64,000 nt of DNA from contig JAOWBW010000144.1 of the NCBI GenBank assembly GCA_026119855.1, forward strand, positions 1,199,350 through 1,263,349, in the 5' to 3' direction. The position numbers and the translations under genes are program-made. Every line of letters starts with the position of its first letter. Positions within the stretch are counted from its first letter, which is position 1. Under the pieces are notes generated by a model. That model made no database searches, was not told where the DNA came from, and saw nothing but the letters and a program-made list of their open reading frames with translations. Source of the DNA: Campanula takesimana (lineage: Eukaryota > Streptophyta > Magnoliopsida > Asterales > Campanulaceae). Positions 10,831 through 24,477 of this stretch are shown piece by piece.

Positions 10831-13800
10831 GTGGTATCAGAGCCCCGTTCGTTGTTGATTATTTTAGTATATCATGTTGAAATTGTTTAATTCGATAATA
10901 TGATATCTACATGATAATAAGATGAATGCGTGATTTGAGTTTTATATATGAGATATAAAGGTTTATGAGCATGAACATGGGGATTATGTGATTATTATAT
11001 TGATTTGATCTATATGAATAATTGCATGTTGAAATTATCAATAAATAATTGGATTATGTGTATTGATAATTTAGATCTAATTTAAATATATAATAAATTG
11101 TTTATTCATGATATTGATTAGATCTAATTAAATTCGTAATCTGTAAATTCATGTTTCTGTAATCTGATTATGTATAAACATGATATTGGATTTGTTCGAA
11201 TTTCTGAAATTCTGAAAAACCTGGAAATCTGGGATCCTACCAATGGATCCGTACGGATGGTTTGGATGATGCCAATCTGATCCGTACGGATATTTTGGAA
11301 ATTCTCAGATTTGATTTTGTTTTCTGGTGTTCAGATTGTTCTGTAAATTGTTTACAGAATTCGAATCTGGAAACTGGAAACTGCTTTCAGACGGCTGGTT
11401 TTCGAAACTGTGTTTCCTGAAACAGTTTTCGGCCGAAGAATTCAGAAAGGATGCAGAAATCAGAGTTCTAAAAAGTTTAGAATTGCTATAATCCGTGAGA
11501 TTAAGAGACAATGAAAGGGTCTTGAGACCTGTGACCAATCTATACGGGAATGTGGATGCCTTTTGGCTTAGTTTCGACCGTATAGAGAAGTGACTTGGTT
11601 TTTTGATCTTAGAACGGAAATGTGGATGCCTTATGGCTTAGTTTCGGCCGTGCGGTTTGTGCTCTCGATTTCAAGATGCTCTGTGCTGACCGGTTTTGAA
11701 AATTCTTAATCTAATCTTTTCAGATGGCTGGTTTTGGAAACCATGTTTCCTAAAACATATTTAAGTTTCAGAAGTCCAAACTGTTAATGAGATCAGAATC
11801 TTAAAGGAGATTAAGATTGGCGTAATCTCAAAGTTTCAGAATTACCCCTATACAAAGTGCAAATTGTTTGCAAAAGAAGGAAACTAAATTTGAATTAATT
11901 CATTGCATGGACCAATGGCAGGCTTATGCCTTGTTTCTGGGAATGCGAATGAAATATCTAATCTGTAAATTGTTTACAGATAATTTAGATTCCGTCCCCA
12001 TAAAGTTTCTTCATAATTAAATCAAAAGATTTTGCTTTAGTTAATTAATTGGATTAGTTAACATAAATTATGCAAAGACTATATTATATTATGTTTCACA
12101 TAATTAAATATATGATGCATGTCTCTAAGCAAATGAACCTTCTTCAAAATTTAAGTCATGTGCCAATCCATTATTAAAACACTTGTGAGTACACCGGGTA
12201 TTTTTATGTGGGCTCTGCCAAAGCGAGGTGCATTAATTCTATCAGTGTATGAGCAAGATGAGGAAAGAGTGATTCCTATACGTTTAACGTGGTTTGACTT
12301 AATTAGGCTATCAAAAGACAAAGTTTTGGGCCTAAGGCACAAGATGAGATTAAAACATGTTTGACATAAGATGTCTAACAATATTATAAAAGATCTAAGA
12401 GTCACATATGATGTGATTGATAAAAGTTATCTACCTAATTAATTTAATTTTGAGCAGTATCGCCAAAGCGGACTTGAAATTAAATTAAAGTTGGATCTTA
12501 GCCCACTTAAATTATATTATACAATTATTGTATTTGAAGGTGTATAATTTAGTGGGAGAATTTATGAAATACATTATATGTCTCTAAATGATAATGGTAT
12601 GAAATATATGTGTATATTTATTTGCATATTTTGTAGAATGTCTTAAAACTATAATCATGTATAATTACTGCAATTGACCCCACTTAAAGAGAATAAGATT
12701 AACTTCCTTGACCTAGTCATGAGCTTAAGAATTGTTCTGAAGCAAGAACGGAAGTTATGAATTCTTAATAAATCCTATTCCTAAGAAACCTAAAAACGGA
12801 CAAAGACATAATTTAGAATCATGTGGATGAATCTATGGATGTCAATTGTTCTACGACTTGTTACCATATGTTACAACTTTAGAAGTATCTGAAACATGTG
12901 AATGCTTATGTGATAAGCAATCATGTAGGAATCGTTCCTACAAGCAAGAAACAAAAGATAAAGTTTAAGATTGATTAAAGCCTAAACATTCATGTCATGA
13001 ATGAAAGGTATGTTAATAAGTTCTCATGTTTTGAACATGGAGAGACATATTAGTTACCTTAGTTGGCTTGGTTATCAAGTTAGTTTGGAACTAACAAACG
13101 GATTTGATATTAATACATAAGCGACATTTAATGTTTAAAATGTTATGTCTTAATATCAAATGGAAACCTTCTCAAACTTTAAGGTTAATAAGAACAAGGA
13201 TTTAATATAAAGGCAAGACAAGAGTTGTCAAGCCTAAAGGAAACATTTGTGGCTAAACCTAAAATCCAAATGATATAATTGCTACCATGGCAATATGATT
13301 GACCATTGGAAGAATTACAATTTGAATTAAAAGATCAAAAGGAAGTGTAGTAGGACTACCACTTAAAGTATTTATGTTAAATTTCTAATTAAAAGGGTAA
13401 AGATTAACCTATGTGTTGATAATGATGCAATGGTTGGAACATTGATCATAGGAACTTGTGAAGTGTCTTTACCCAGTGGGTTCATAATTGTTTAGAACAA
13501 TGTTGTGATGTTCCTACTTTAACTAGAAATATTATTTTGGTTTCTTCATTGGAAGATTATGGATATTTCTTATTTCGAATAAGAAAGTGTTCCATTAAAT
13601 ATGATTTGCTTTATTGTATTGCTAAATCATAAAAATGGGACTTTATATCCTTATCTTAGAAGAACAAAATAATAACTATAATGTAAATAATGAAAATCTA
13701 AATCTAAGGATGTAAGTGTTACATTCGTAAGGCATTGATGTCTAAATCAACAATAAGAAACACATATCAAAAATTTCATGGGACGAACTTTTAAATTCAC

Positions 13801-16137
13801 ATGATTTCGAATCATGTGATAGATGTGAATCTTAGAAATTGATCGAGACACCTTTTACTAATTGTAATGAACGGAAGTACTCTTTTGGATTAATACATAT
13901 TGATGTATGTAGTTCATTAAAGTAACAATGCTAGAAAGGATTTTGATATTTCATGGCAAAAGTATCGATATACTCGGATTAGCTCAAAGTAATAAATATT
14001 TGAATCATGAACTTTGTGAGAATTCCGCAGAAAGTCTGCTGAATAAGAAAAACAGAAATCTGCAGATTGTCTACAAACTGCTGTTTTTCACCTCATGAAA
14101 AGTCAAAATGATCTTTAATTAACCATCTGGATTATATGCTTGAAACAGCTATGCTTACACTAAATTGAGTTTCATCTAAGGAGGTTCATTATACCATATG
14201 TGATATGGAATGAAAGAAAACTTGGTTTGTCTTTCATAAAGATTTGTGACGTGATACTTTTATGAAAAGTGTTGTCTTGGACAAAATCACAGCCAAAATC
14301 TAATTAATGTATTTTCATGGGATATCTTAAAGATAATAATTTTACACCCTTTGGAGTGCAAATCGTTTGTTACTCTAAATAGCACTTTCTAGATAAATCG
14401 TTTATCTCTAAAGAGCTAGTGGGAGTAAGATGTATCTCGAAGAGTTTGAGACCACAAAATGACATAGAACCTAAGATGGAAGTTGAACAAAGTTCCACAA
14501 GGTGTTGTGGAAATTCGTTCAAATATACACAAGATATTTGCATAACTGATAGGATACTATCTATAACAAGAAATATTGATTTCTTGTAATAGAAAGTAAT
14601 TGGGAAGATATCATTGCGAATGATTGACCTATTACCTATCAAGATGCAAAGTCCGCTCCGGATTTAGATCAATGACTTGGAGTCATAAAATCTAAAATGC
14701 AATCTTTGTATCAAAATCATGTTTCGAACTTGATTGTTCTACCCTAAGGCTTAAAAACTATAGGATAGAAAAATGAGTTTTCTTGGAGAAAACAGACATG
14801 GATCGCAAGGTGCATATTGATAAAGCACGACTAATTGAGTAAAGTTAATTCATAATGTTGATTATGATGAAACTTTATCACCCATAGTCATGCTTAATGT
14901 TATTAGAATTCTAATTGTCATGACTTCATATTTTGAATATGTAATATGACAGATGGATGTCAAAACTATATTTCTTAACAGGAACTTACATTAGGATGTC
15001 TTTGATACAACCTAAAAGTTTTGATTTATCCATAAAATTCTAATAAAATATGCAAGTTGCAGAAATTCATGAAATGGATTGAAGCAAACTACTTGGAGTG
15101 AAATTTCATTTTGATGTAGTATTCAAAGGGTTTGAATTCATCAAAGATTAGACTTGTGATTACAATAAATTTAGTGGGAGCGTAATATTATTCCTAGTCA
15201 TATATATGTGGTTGACATATAATTCATTCTGAAAGAGTTTCTAAATGAAAGACTTGGATAAAGCCACTTATATCCTTGGTATTTAGATTTATGGAGATAA
15301 TTCTAAAAGGTTGATTGGTTAAAGTCAAAGTATTAATAAAAGACAAGATAGTGAAAAGTTCACTATGCAAGACTCTTGGAGAGGTTACTTATGAAAGTCT
15401 AATGGCATTAATCTTTGCAAGATTTAGTCTTACAGGAAGACTAATAAGCAAGAGTACACGATCAGGACTCCATATGCTTCGGCAATTGGATCTATCATGT
15501 AACCCATGTAAATGTACTAAGACCGGATGTCTCATATACTTAGAGTATGATGAGATAATACCAATCGGATCCTAGTGAAAGTCACTAGTTAAGAAACACT
15601 CTTATGTTCTCTAAAAGGAACTAAAGGATACGTTCTTGATCTTTGATGGAATGAAAGATGATCTTGTAATAGTTACATAGATGCATTCTTACAAACCAAC
15701 AAAGATAAATATTTCAGTTTAAATACATGTTTATGTCTAATAATGGTGTTAGAAGAGTTCTAAATGGACCATTACTATTCTACAAAAGGGTTGAGTGTCT
15801 AGTGGCATGAGATGCAACTAGAAAATGTTAAGATTAAGATTCTAATTAGTAGACTAGAAATCGCTTCTAGTGTCACTAATTTAATGTACCTTCATTGTGT
15901 CAATAATCGTTATTACACAAGTCAAGGGACTAATATCTTATCTAAACATATACTCAAACGTTTCTATCTTACTCGAGAAATCGCCAAAGATGGGAGATGT
16001 CAAAATATACAAAATAACTTATGATAATAACAAGGATAATTATCCTACATAAGCTCGTTTGCAATTATGATGGAGATCATAACTAAGCTCAATGGGTATT
16101 GGATACACTTTGATTGGGCCTAGTGCAAGTGGGAGAT
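10831..16137 (+). pseudogene. Copia-3 outer interior: primer site, leader and heavily decayed gag-pol
   Basis: TGGTATCAGAGC at 10832-10843 is the primer site. The leader carries two ATCCGTACGGAT-type motifs (11236-11293). From about 12680 the DNA aligns in order with copia-1 gag, protease, integrase, RT and RNase H, but with stops and shifts throughout. Recognisable scraps are the QMDVKT region near 14950, the YVDD-region remnant near 15220 and a PYASAIGSIM-like stretch near 15472. The interior ends with the polypurine tract AAGTGGGAGA (16127-16136). No open frame of useful length remains. Confidence 0.8.
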
Positions 16138-16186
16138 TGTTGGATATTATGCCCTAGGCCCTTGAGAAAGGCCTATACGTTATATC
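16138..16186 (+). repeat. Copia-3 outer 3' LTR, first 49 bp
   Basis: TGTTGGATATTATGCC... ending ATATC, directly after the polypurine tract. A complete LTR starts again at 16187. The last five bases, ATATC, recur at 23158-23162 where the outer LTR resumes. This marks the insertion point of the inner element. Confidence 0.8.
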
Positions 16187-17574
16187 TGTTAGATATTATG
16201 CCCTAGGCCCTTGAGAAAGGCCTATGCGTTATATCATAGCTTCATTATTATAGAGATAACAAACCCAATTATTATATCTTTTGCATGTTTATTATAATAA
16301 TCATTGTCCCTAGCACTTGTGAAGGGCTAGCATGAGTTTAATGGATAATCATATGATAATTATAGCGCATAGGATGAGGATTAAACTTGTGGGTACATGT
16401 TGGAGAACAAGTACTGGATAGACCCGTTATGAGATTTATGTCATGGTCAAATGTCATAATTAAATCTCATAATAGTTATATCATTTATCCTTAGACCTGA
16501 TATTATCATAGTCTTCCACATGATGAACATTATGTTTGACGTACTCAAAACGCTACCCCTAACCGGGTGGTTATAAAGGCTACGATTGGTATAATCGGAT
16601 TCTTGTAGGGAAGAATGATAAGTCAAGATGGAATTTGTCCCTCTCTCAAGAGAGATATCTGCTTGGCCACTCGATGAGTGAGATTGATAATAGTGTACGG
16701 CCGTATCCAAATAAATTGAAGCGTTCAATGTTATTTTCTCATATCAAGCTACTCGAGATCGAGAAAGCATTGGACAATATAAGTTGACGTGGACCGTGAC
16801 TTATGCCCAATATGATATCGTGTGACAAAGGGATGGTGATATGTTCTATAAGGTTACTTTGGGCTTTCAAAGTTATACTAATTGGGTAGTCATAATGGCT
16901 TGCTAGAGTCCGCTTATGACTTACGGGTTCTGACTCGTTGCCAACTTAGTATAATCCTATTGGGTCACACACAATAGAACGGATTGAATAAAGCACAGAA
17001 AATGGGAAAAACTGGATCCTGCTGGAAGGATCCGTACGGATGGTTTGGGAGCCACCCAACCAATCCGTACGGATGGTTTGTCCGGCCGAAAATAGTTTGT
17101 TCAAGACTTCTTGTTTGACAAAGAATCCTGAGTCCCAAAAGGAATTAGGTTAATACCCTATTATATATGTGTGCAGTCGGGTTTGAGAAACCTAATGGTT
17201 GATTTTAGAAATCATAACATGTTGTTTAAGAAACAATTACACACATATAGAGGGGATTATTAGTTTTGAGATTTAGAATCATCATAACTCAATAATCAAT
17301 GGAGCAAAATAATTCCTATGAAGAAATCATTTCTTCACCAAGCCTTGGGTCTAGCAATCCAGATCAAGAAGGTGTTCTTGATATCCGTTCGACGTGTGGA
17401 TACCGATAGAGGGTGTTTCCTTTAGCAACTCAAAGTCCATGTTCATGGATTCGATCTTCAAGGGTATGTTTTTTTCATCTTGTATTTAATTCAATCAACA
17501 TGCATGGATCCGGGCTCTTGGGTGTTTGATTTTATCTGTTTATTCCGCTGCGCATGATGCATCAAAACCCAACA
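16187..17574 (+). repeat. Copia-3 inner 5' LTR (LTR B)
   Basis: Bounded by TGTTAG and CCAACA and followed by a tRNA-Met primer site at 17576-17587. Two TCCGTACGGATGGTTTG motifs lie at 17023-17085, followed by the TATA-like TATTATATATG at about 17158. It differs from LTR C by roughly 2-3% by eye plus one deletion of about 97 bp in C. Confidence 0.85.
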
Positions 17575-20500
17575 GTGGTATCAGAGCCCCGTTCGTTGTT
17601 GATTATTTTAGTATATCATGTTGAAATTGTTTAATTTAATTATATGATATCTACATGATAATAAGATGAATGCGTGATTTGAATTTTATTTATGGGATAT
17701 AAAGGTTTATGAGCATGACATGGGGATTATGTGATTATTATATTGATTTGATCTATATGAATAATTGCATGTTGGGATTATCAATAAATAATTGGATTAT
17801 GTGTATTGATAACTTAGATCTAATTTATATATATAATAAATTGTTTATTCATGATATTGATTAGATCTAATTAAATTCGTAATCTGTAAATTCATGTTTC
17901 TGTAATCTGATTATGTATAAACATGATATTGGATTTGGTCAAATTTCTGAAATTCTGAAAAACCTGGAAATCTGGGATCCTACCAATGGATCCGTACGAA
18001 TGGTTTGGACGATGCCAAACTGATCTGTACGTCTAGTTTGGAAATTCTCAGATTTGATTTTGTTTTCTGGTGTTCAGATCATTCTGTAAATTGTTTACAG
18101 AATTCGAATCTGGAAACTGGAAACTGCTTTCAGACGGCTGGTTTTCGAAACCGTGTTTCCTGAAACAGTTTTCGGCCGAAGAATTCAAAAGGAATTGCAG
18201 AAATCAGAGTTCTAAAGAGTTTAGAACTGCTGTAATCTGTGAGATTAAGAGACAATGAAAGATCTTGAAACAAGTATCCAATTTATACGGGAATGTGGAT
18301 GCCTTTTGGCTTAGTTTCGACCGTATAGAGAAGTTGCTTGGTTTCTTGATCTTAGCACGGAAATGTGGATGCCTTTTGGCTTAGTTTTGGCCGTGCAGTT
18401 TGTGCTTTCAATTTCAAGATGCTCTGCGGATACAGTTTCAGAATTCTGAAGAGTTCAGAGTATATGTGACCTGTATGAAAGAGCTGTACGCATAAATCTA
18501 GATGCTTCCAGAAATATCCGTACGGATGGTTTGGGCATTACTGATTCTGATCTGTTTCAGACGGCAGGTTTTGGAAACCGTGTTTCCTGAAATAGATTTC
18601 AATTCAGAAGTCCGAACTGTTAATGAGATCAGAATCTTAAAGGAGTTTAAGATTGGCGTAATCTCAAAGTTTCAGAATTACCCCTATACAAAGTGCAAAT
18701 CGTTTGCAAGAGAATGAAACTAAATTTGGATTAATTTATTGCATGGACTAATGGCAGGCTCACGCCTTGTTTCTGGTAATGCGAATGAAATATCCAATCT
18801 GTAAATTGTTTACAGATAATTTAGATTATGTTCCCATTATGTTGCTTCATAATTAAATCACAAGATTTTGTTTCTGTTATTAATTGGATTAGTTAACATC
18901 ATTATGCAAAGACTATATTATATTATGTTTGACATAATTAAATATATGATGTATATTTCTAAGCAAATAAACATTCTTAAAACTTAAGTCAAGTGCCAAT
19001 CCATGATTAAAACACTTGTGAGTATATGGGTAGTTTTATGTGGGTTACGCCCTAGCGTAGGCGCATTAATTCTATTCATCTATGAGCAAGATGAGTGAAT
19101 CAGAGTTTCCTATAAGTTTAAAATGGTTTGACTTAATTGGGCTATCAAAACAGTTTTGGGCCTAAGGCACAGATGAGATTAAAACATGTTTGACATAAGA
19201 TGTCTAACAATCCCATAAAAGATCTAAGAGTCACATATAATGTGATTGATAAAGAGTTATCTACCTAAATAACTTGATTTTTGAGCAGTCGTGCCCTAGC
19301 CGACTCAAAGTTGGTGAAATACGGATCTTAGCCTACTTAAATTATATTATACAATTGTTGTATTTGAAGGTGTATAATTTAGTGGGAGTATTTATGAAAT
19401 ACATTATATGTCTCTAAATGATAATGGTATGAAATGTATGTGTATATTTATTTGCATATTTCGTAGAATGTCTTAAACTATAATCATGTATAATTACTGC
19501 GATTGACCCCACTTTAAGAAGAATAAGATTAACTTCCATGACCTAGTCATGAGCTTAAGAATTGTTCTAAAGCAAGATCGGAAGTTATGAATTCTTAATA
19601 AATCATATTCCAAAGAAACCTAATGCCTTAAGGATGGACAAAGACATTGATTAGAAACATGTGGATGATTCTATAGATGTCAATCGTCCTAAGACTTGCC
19701 AGCATGTGTTTGGAACTTTAGAAGTATCTAAAACGTATGAATGCTTATGCGATAAGAAATCTCGTAGGAAACGTTCCTACAAGCAAGAGAGGCAAATAAA
19801 GTTTGAGATTGATTAGAGCCTAACATTCATGTGATGAATGAAAGGTATGTTAATAAGTTCTCATGTTTTGAACATAGAGAAACATATTAATTACCTTAGT
19901 TGGCTTGGTTATCATGTTAGTTTGGAACTAACAAACGGATTTGGTATTAATTCATAAGCGACATTCGATGTTTAAAGTGCTATGTCTTAATATCAAATGG
20001 AAACATTCTCAAACTCTAAAGTTTAATAAGGACAAGTATTTAAGATAAAGGCAAGACAAAAGTTGTCAAACCTAAAGAAAATATTTGTGGCTAAACCTAA
20101 AATCCAAAGGATATAATTTCTACCATGGCAATAAGATTGACCGTCGGTGAAATTACAATTTGGATTAAAAGATCAAAAGGAAGGGTAGTTGGACTACCAC
20201 TTCAAGTATTTATGTTAAAATTTCTACTTGTAAGGGTAAAGATTAACCTATGTGGCAATAATGATGCAATGGTTGCAACATTAATCATAGGAACTTGCGA
20301 AGTGTCTTTACGTAATAAGTTCATATTTGTTTTGAACAAATGGTGCTATGTTCTAAGTAGAAATATTATTTTGGTTTCTTCATTAGAAGATTATGGATAT
20401 TTCTTATTTCGAATAAGAAAGTGTTCCATTAAATATGATTTGCCTTATTGTATTGCTAATCATATAATGGGACTTAATATCCTTATCTTGGAAGAACAAA

Positions 20501-21683
20501 ATAATGAGCATAACGTAAATAATGGAAATCTGAATATAAGGATGTAATCGTTACATTCTTAAAAAAGAGCATTAATATCTATATCAAATGATAAGAAACA
20601 CATATCTAAAATTCCATGGGATAGACTTTTAAATTCATATGATTTCGAATCATGTGATAGATATGAATCTTAGAAATTGATCAAGATATCTTTTACTAAT
20701 AGTAGTAAGAAGAAGTACTCTTTTGAACTTATACATTTTGATGTATGTAGTTTATTAAAGTAACAATGCTAGAAAGGATTTCAACACCTCATGGCAAAAG
20801 TATTGATGTACTCTGATTAGATCAAAGTAATGAATATTTGAGCCTTGGACTCGATGAGAATTCTGCAGAAAGTCTGCAATTTAAGAAAAACAGAATCTGG
20901 AAACAACAGCCGTACGGATGTACAGATTGTGTGTAAAATGCAGTTTTTCACCTCATAAAAAGTCAAACTGATCTTTAATTATCCTTCTAGATTATGTGCT
21001 GGAAACAGCTGCGATTACACTAAATTGAGATTCGTCTAACGAGGTTCGCTATACCATATAAGATATGGAATGAAAGAAAACTTGGTTTGTCTTTCATAAA
21101 GATTTGTGATATGATACTTTTGAGAAAAGTTTTGTCTTGGACAAAATCACACCTAAATCTTATAAATGTATTTCATGGGATATCTTAATGATATTAATTT
21201 TACACCCTTTAGAGTACAAATCGTTTGTCACTCTAAATAGCACTTTCTAGATAAATCGTTTATCTCTAAAGAACTAGTGGGAGTAAAATGTATCTCGAAG
21301 AGTTCGAGACCCAAAAAAAAATGACATGAAACCTAAGGTGGAAGTTGAACAAATATTCACAAGGAGTTGTAGAAATTTGTTCAAGTATACACAAAGTTAT
21401 TTGCATAAATGATAGGATACTATATATAACAAGAAATATTGATTACTCGTAATAGAAAGTAATTAGGAAAATATCATTGCGAATGATTGACCTTACCTAT
21501 CAAGATGCAAAGTCCGCTCCGGATTTAGATCAATGACTTGGAGTCATAAAATCTAAAAGTGTATATTGATTAAGCAAGACTAATTGAGAAAAGTTAATTC
21601 ATAATGTCGATTATGATGAAACTTTATCACCTGTAGTCATGCTTAATATTATTAGAATTCTTATTGTCATGACCTCATATTTT
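17575..21683 (+). pseudogene. Copia-3 inner interior: leader and decayed gag-pol, partly deleted
   Basis: Aligns with the outer copia-3 interior at about 90-95% identity by eye and shares its decay. The longest open piece, 20125-20547, matches the stretch downstream of the copia protease (compare the YYVPDLSRNIIS region of copia-1), and here reads CYVLSRNIILVSS. The interior lacks the segment equivalent to about 14940-16022, so most RT and RNase H is gone. Leader motifs ATCCGTACGGATGG (about 18514) and CCGTACGG (about 20909) occur. No functional product is expected. Confidence 0.78.
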
Positions 21684-21847
21684 GATAATAACAAGGATAA
21701 TTATCCTACATAAGCTCATTTGCAATTATGATGGAGATGATAACTAAGCTCAATGGGTATTGGATACACTTTGATTGGGCCTAGTGCAAGTGGGAGATTG
21801 TTGGATATTATGCCCTAGGCCCTTGAGAAAGGCCTATACGTTATATC
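21684..21847 (+). repeat. Copied junction block: interior end plus 49-bp LTR start
   Basis: 21684-21798 matches 16023-16137 with about two differences in 115 bp. 21799-21847 is identical to 16138-16186, including the ATACG variant and terminal ATATC. It precedes a full LTR, just as in the first copy. This is the footprint of recombination between two versions of the locus. Confidence 0.8.
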
Positions 21848-23157
21848 TGTTGGATATTATGCCCTAGGCCCTTGAGAAAGGCCCATGCGTTATATCATAG
21901 CTTCATTGTTATAGAGATAACAAACCCAATTATTATATCTTTTGCATGTTTATTATAATAATCATTGTCCCTAACACTTGTGAAGGGCTAGCATGAGTTT
22001 AATGGATAATCATATGATGATTATAGCGCATAGGATGCGGATTAAACTTGTGGGTACATGTTGGAGAACAATTACTGGATAGACCCGTTATGAGATTTAT
22101 GTCATGGTCAAATGTCATAATTAAATCTCATAATAGTTATATCATTTATCCTTAGACCTGAGATTATCATAGTCTTCCACATGATGAACATTATGTTTGA
22201 CGTACTCAAAACGCTACCCCTAACCGGGTGGTTATAAAGGCTACGATTGGCATAATCGGATTCTTGTAGGGAAGAATGATAAGTCAAGACGGAATTTGTC
22301 CCTCTCTCAAGAGAGATTTCTGCTTGGCCACTCGATGAGTGAGATTGATAATACTGTACGGCCGTACCCAAATGAATTGAAGCGTTCAATGTTATTTGCT
22401 CATATCAAGCTACTCGAGATCGAGAAAGAATTGGACAACATAAGTTGATTTGGACCATGACTTATGTCTAATATGATATCGTGTGACAAAGGGATGGTGA
22501 TATGTTCTATAAGGTTACTTTGAGCTTTCAAAGTTATACTAATTGGGTCACACACAATAGAACAGATTGAATAAGGCACAGAAAACGGGAAAAACTAGAT
22601 CCTGCTGGAAGGATCCGTACGGATGGTTTGGGAGCCACCCAACCAATCCGTACGGATGGTTTGTCTGGCCGAAAACAGTTTGTTCAAGACTTCTTGTTTG
22701 ACAAGGAATCCTGAGTCCCAAAAGGAATTAGGTTAATACCCTATTATATATGTGTACAGTCGGGTTTGAGAAACCTAATGGTTGATTTTAGAAATCATAA
22801 CATGTTGTTTGAGAAACAATTACACACATATAGAGGGGATTATTAGTTTTGAGATTTAGAATCATCATAACTCACTAATCAATGGAGCAAAATAATTCCT
22901 ATGAAGAAATCGTTTCATCATCAAGCCTTGGGTCTAACAATCCAGATCAAGAAGGTGTTCTTGATATCCGTTCGACGTGTGGATACCGATAGAGGGTGTT
23001 TCCTTTAGCACCTCAAAGTCCGTGTTCATGGATTCGATCTTCAAGGGTATGTTTCTTTCATCTTGTATTTAATTTAATCAAGATGAACGGATCCAGGCTC
23101 TTGGGTGTTTGATTTTATCTGTTTATTCCGCTGCGCATGATGCATCAAAACCCAACA
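21848..23157 (+). repeat. Copia-3 inner 3' LTR (LTR C)
   Basis: Starts TGTTGGATATT and ends CCCAACA. It lacks about 97 bp relative to LTR B between two ATTGGGT repeats (near 22545). The paired TCCGTACGGATGG motifs are at 22611-22663. No primer site follows; the outer LTR remainder follows directly. Confidence 0.83.
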
Positions 23158-24472
23158 ATATCATTGTTTCATTGTTATAGAGATAACAAACCCGGTTATT
23201 ATATCTTTTGCATGTTTATTATAATAATCATTGTCCCTAGCACTTATGAAGGGCTAGCATGAGTTTAATGGATAATCATATGATGATTATAGCGCATAGG
23301 ATACGGATTAAACTTGTGGGTACATGTTGGAGAACAAGTACTGGATAGACCCGTTATGAGATTTATGTCATGGTCAAATGTCATAATTAAATCTCATAAT
23401 AGTTATATCATTTGATATCCTTAGACCTGAGATTATCATGGTCTTCCACATGATGAACATTATGTTTGACGTACTCAAACGCTACCCCTAACCGGGAAGT
23501 TATAAAGGCTACGATTGGCATAATCGGATTCCTATACGGAAGAATGATAGGTCAAGATGGGACTTGTCCCTCTCTCAAGAGAGATATTTGCTTGGCCACT
23601 CGATGAGTGAGATTGATGATAGTGTATGGCCATACCCAAATGAATTGTAGTGTTCAATGTCATTTGCTCATATCAATCTACTCCGGATCGAGAAAGCATT
23701 AGACAACATAAGTGGACGTGGACCATGACTTATGTACAATATGATATCGCGTGACAAAGGGATTATGATATGTTCTATAAGGTTACTTTGGACTTTCAAA
23801 GTTATACTATTTGGGTAGTCATAATGGCTTGCTAGAGTCCGCTTATGATTTACGAGGTCTTCGGACTCATTGCCAACATAGTATAATCCTATTGGGTCAC
23901 ACACGCAGAACCAATCTTACTTGGTACGAAAAATGAGAAAAAAAACAGGGAAGTGGAAAAACCAACCGTACGGATAGTTTGTCCGCTAACGAGTTTATGT
24001 CAGATTTCTTTCTAGGAAAGAAATCCTTTAACCTAATGGATTTAGGTTTCTCCCAGTATATATTATGTGTTCTCTTCAGCCGAAAACGAGGTCTTAGGCA
24101 TTGATTTTGGAAATCAACAAGAGTTTCTTGGAGAGAGAAAAACACATATTATACTAAGGTTATTGGGGTTTGATTTTTGTTCATCATCAAACCACAACAA
24201 TCAAAGGGAGATTGAAGAATTTTTCTTCAACCATGTTTTTCAAGCCTAAGGATCTAGTGGTCAAATCAAGAAGCGTTCTTGAGTCCGTTCGATGTGTGGA
24301 TACTGATAGAGGGTGTTCGTTAGCACCTTAAAGTCCGTGTTCATAGATTCGATCATCAAGGGTATGTTTATTTCATCTTGTATTTAATTTAATCAACATG
24401 CACAGATCCGGGCTCTTGGGTGTTTGATTTTATCTGTTTATTCCACTGCGCATGATGCATCAAAACCCAACA
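23158..24472 (+). repeat. Copia-3 outer 3' LTR, remainder
   Basis: Begins with the duplicated ATATC and then continues the LTR from position 50 to the end CCCAACA. It matches LTR A more closely than LTRs B or C. One CCGTACGGATAG motif is at about 23965-23985. It is followed by GTTCG and the copia-1 integrase. Confidence 0.85.
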
Positions 24473-24477
24473 GTTCG

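Larger units (their letters stand above)
16187..23157 (+). mobile_element. Copia-3 inner element with rearranged 3' end
   Basis: Starts TGTTAGATATT, ends CCCAACA, and is flanked by ATATC (16182-16186, 23158-23162). It has a 5' LTR (16187-17574), primer site, decayed interior and 3' LTR (21848-23157). The last 115 bp of interior plus a 49-bp LTR start (21684-21847) copy the outer element's end (16023-16186) and differ far less from it than the rest of the two interiors do. A recombination event probably replaced this 3' part. Confidence 0.75.
9409..24472 (+). mobile_element. Copia-3 outer element, carrying a second copia-3 copy in its 3' LTR
   Basis: Flanked by GTTCG at 9404-9408 and 24473-24477, inside the copia-1 integrase. 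Order: LTR A (9409-10830), decayed interior (10831-16137), first 49 bp of the 3' LTR (16138-16186), inserted inner element (16187-23157), rest of the 3' LTR (23158-24472). LTR A and the split 3' LTR share subfamily-specific bases absent from the inner LTRs, such as the AAGTTATAAAGGC variant and AACCAACCGTACGGATAG. They differ by about 1-2% by eye. Confidence 0.85.

Noticed and set aside
12151..12405. Overlapping short frames on both strands in the copia-3 leader
   Set aside because: The region aligns with non-coding copia-1 leader and the frames are not kept in the second copy.
16138..23157. Reading the copia-3 inner LTRs as simply 49 bp longer than normal
   Set aside because: The ATATC at both 16182 and 23158, and the outer LTR resuming exactly at position 50, favour a real insertion; the extra 49 bp before LTR C is better explained by recombination.
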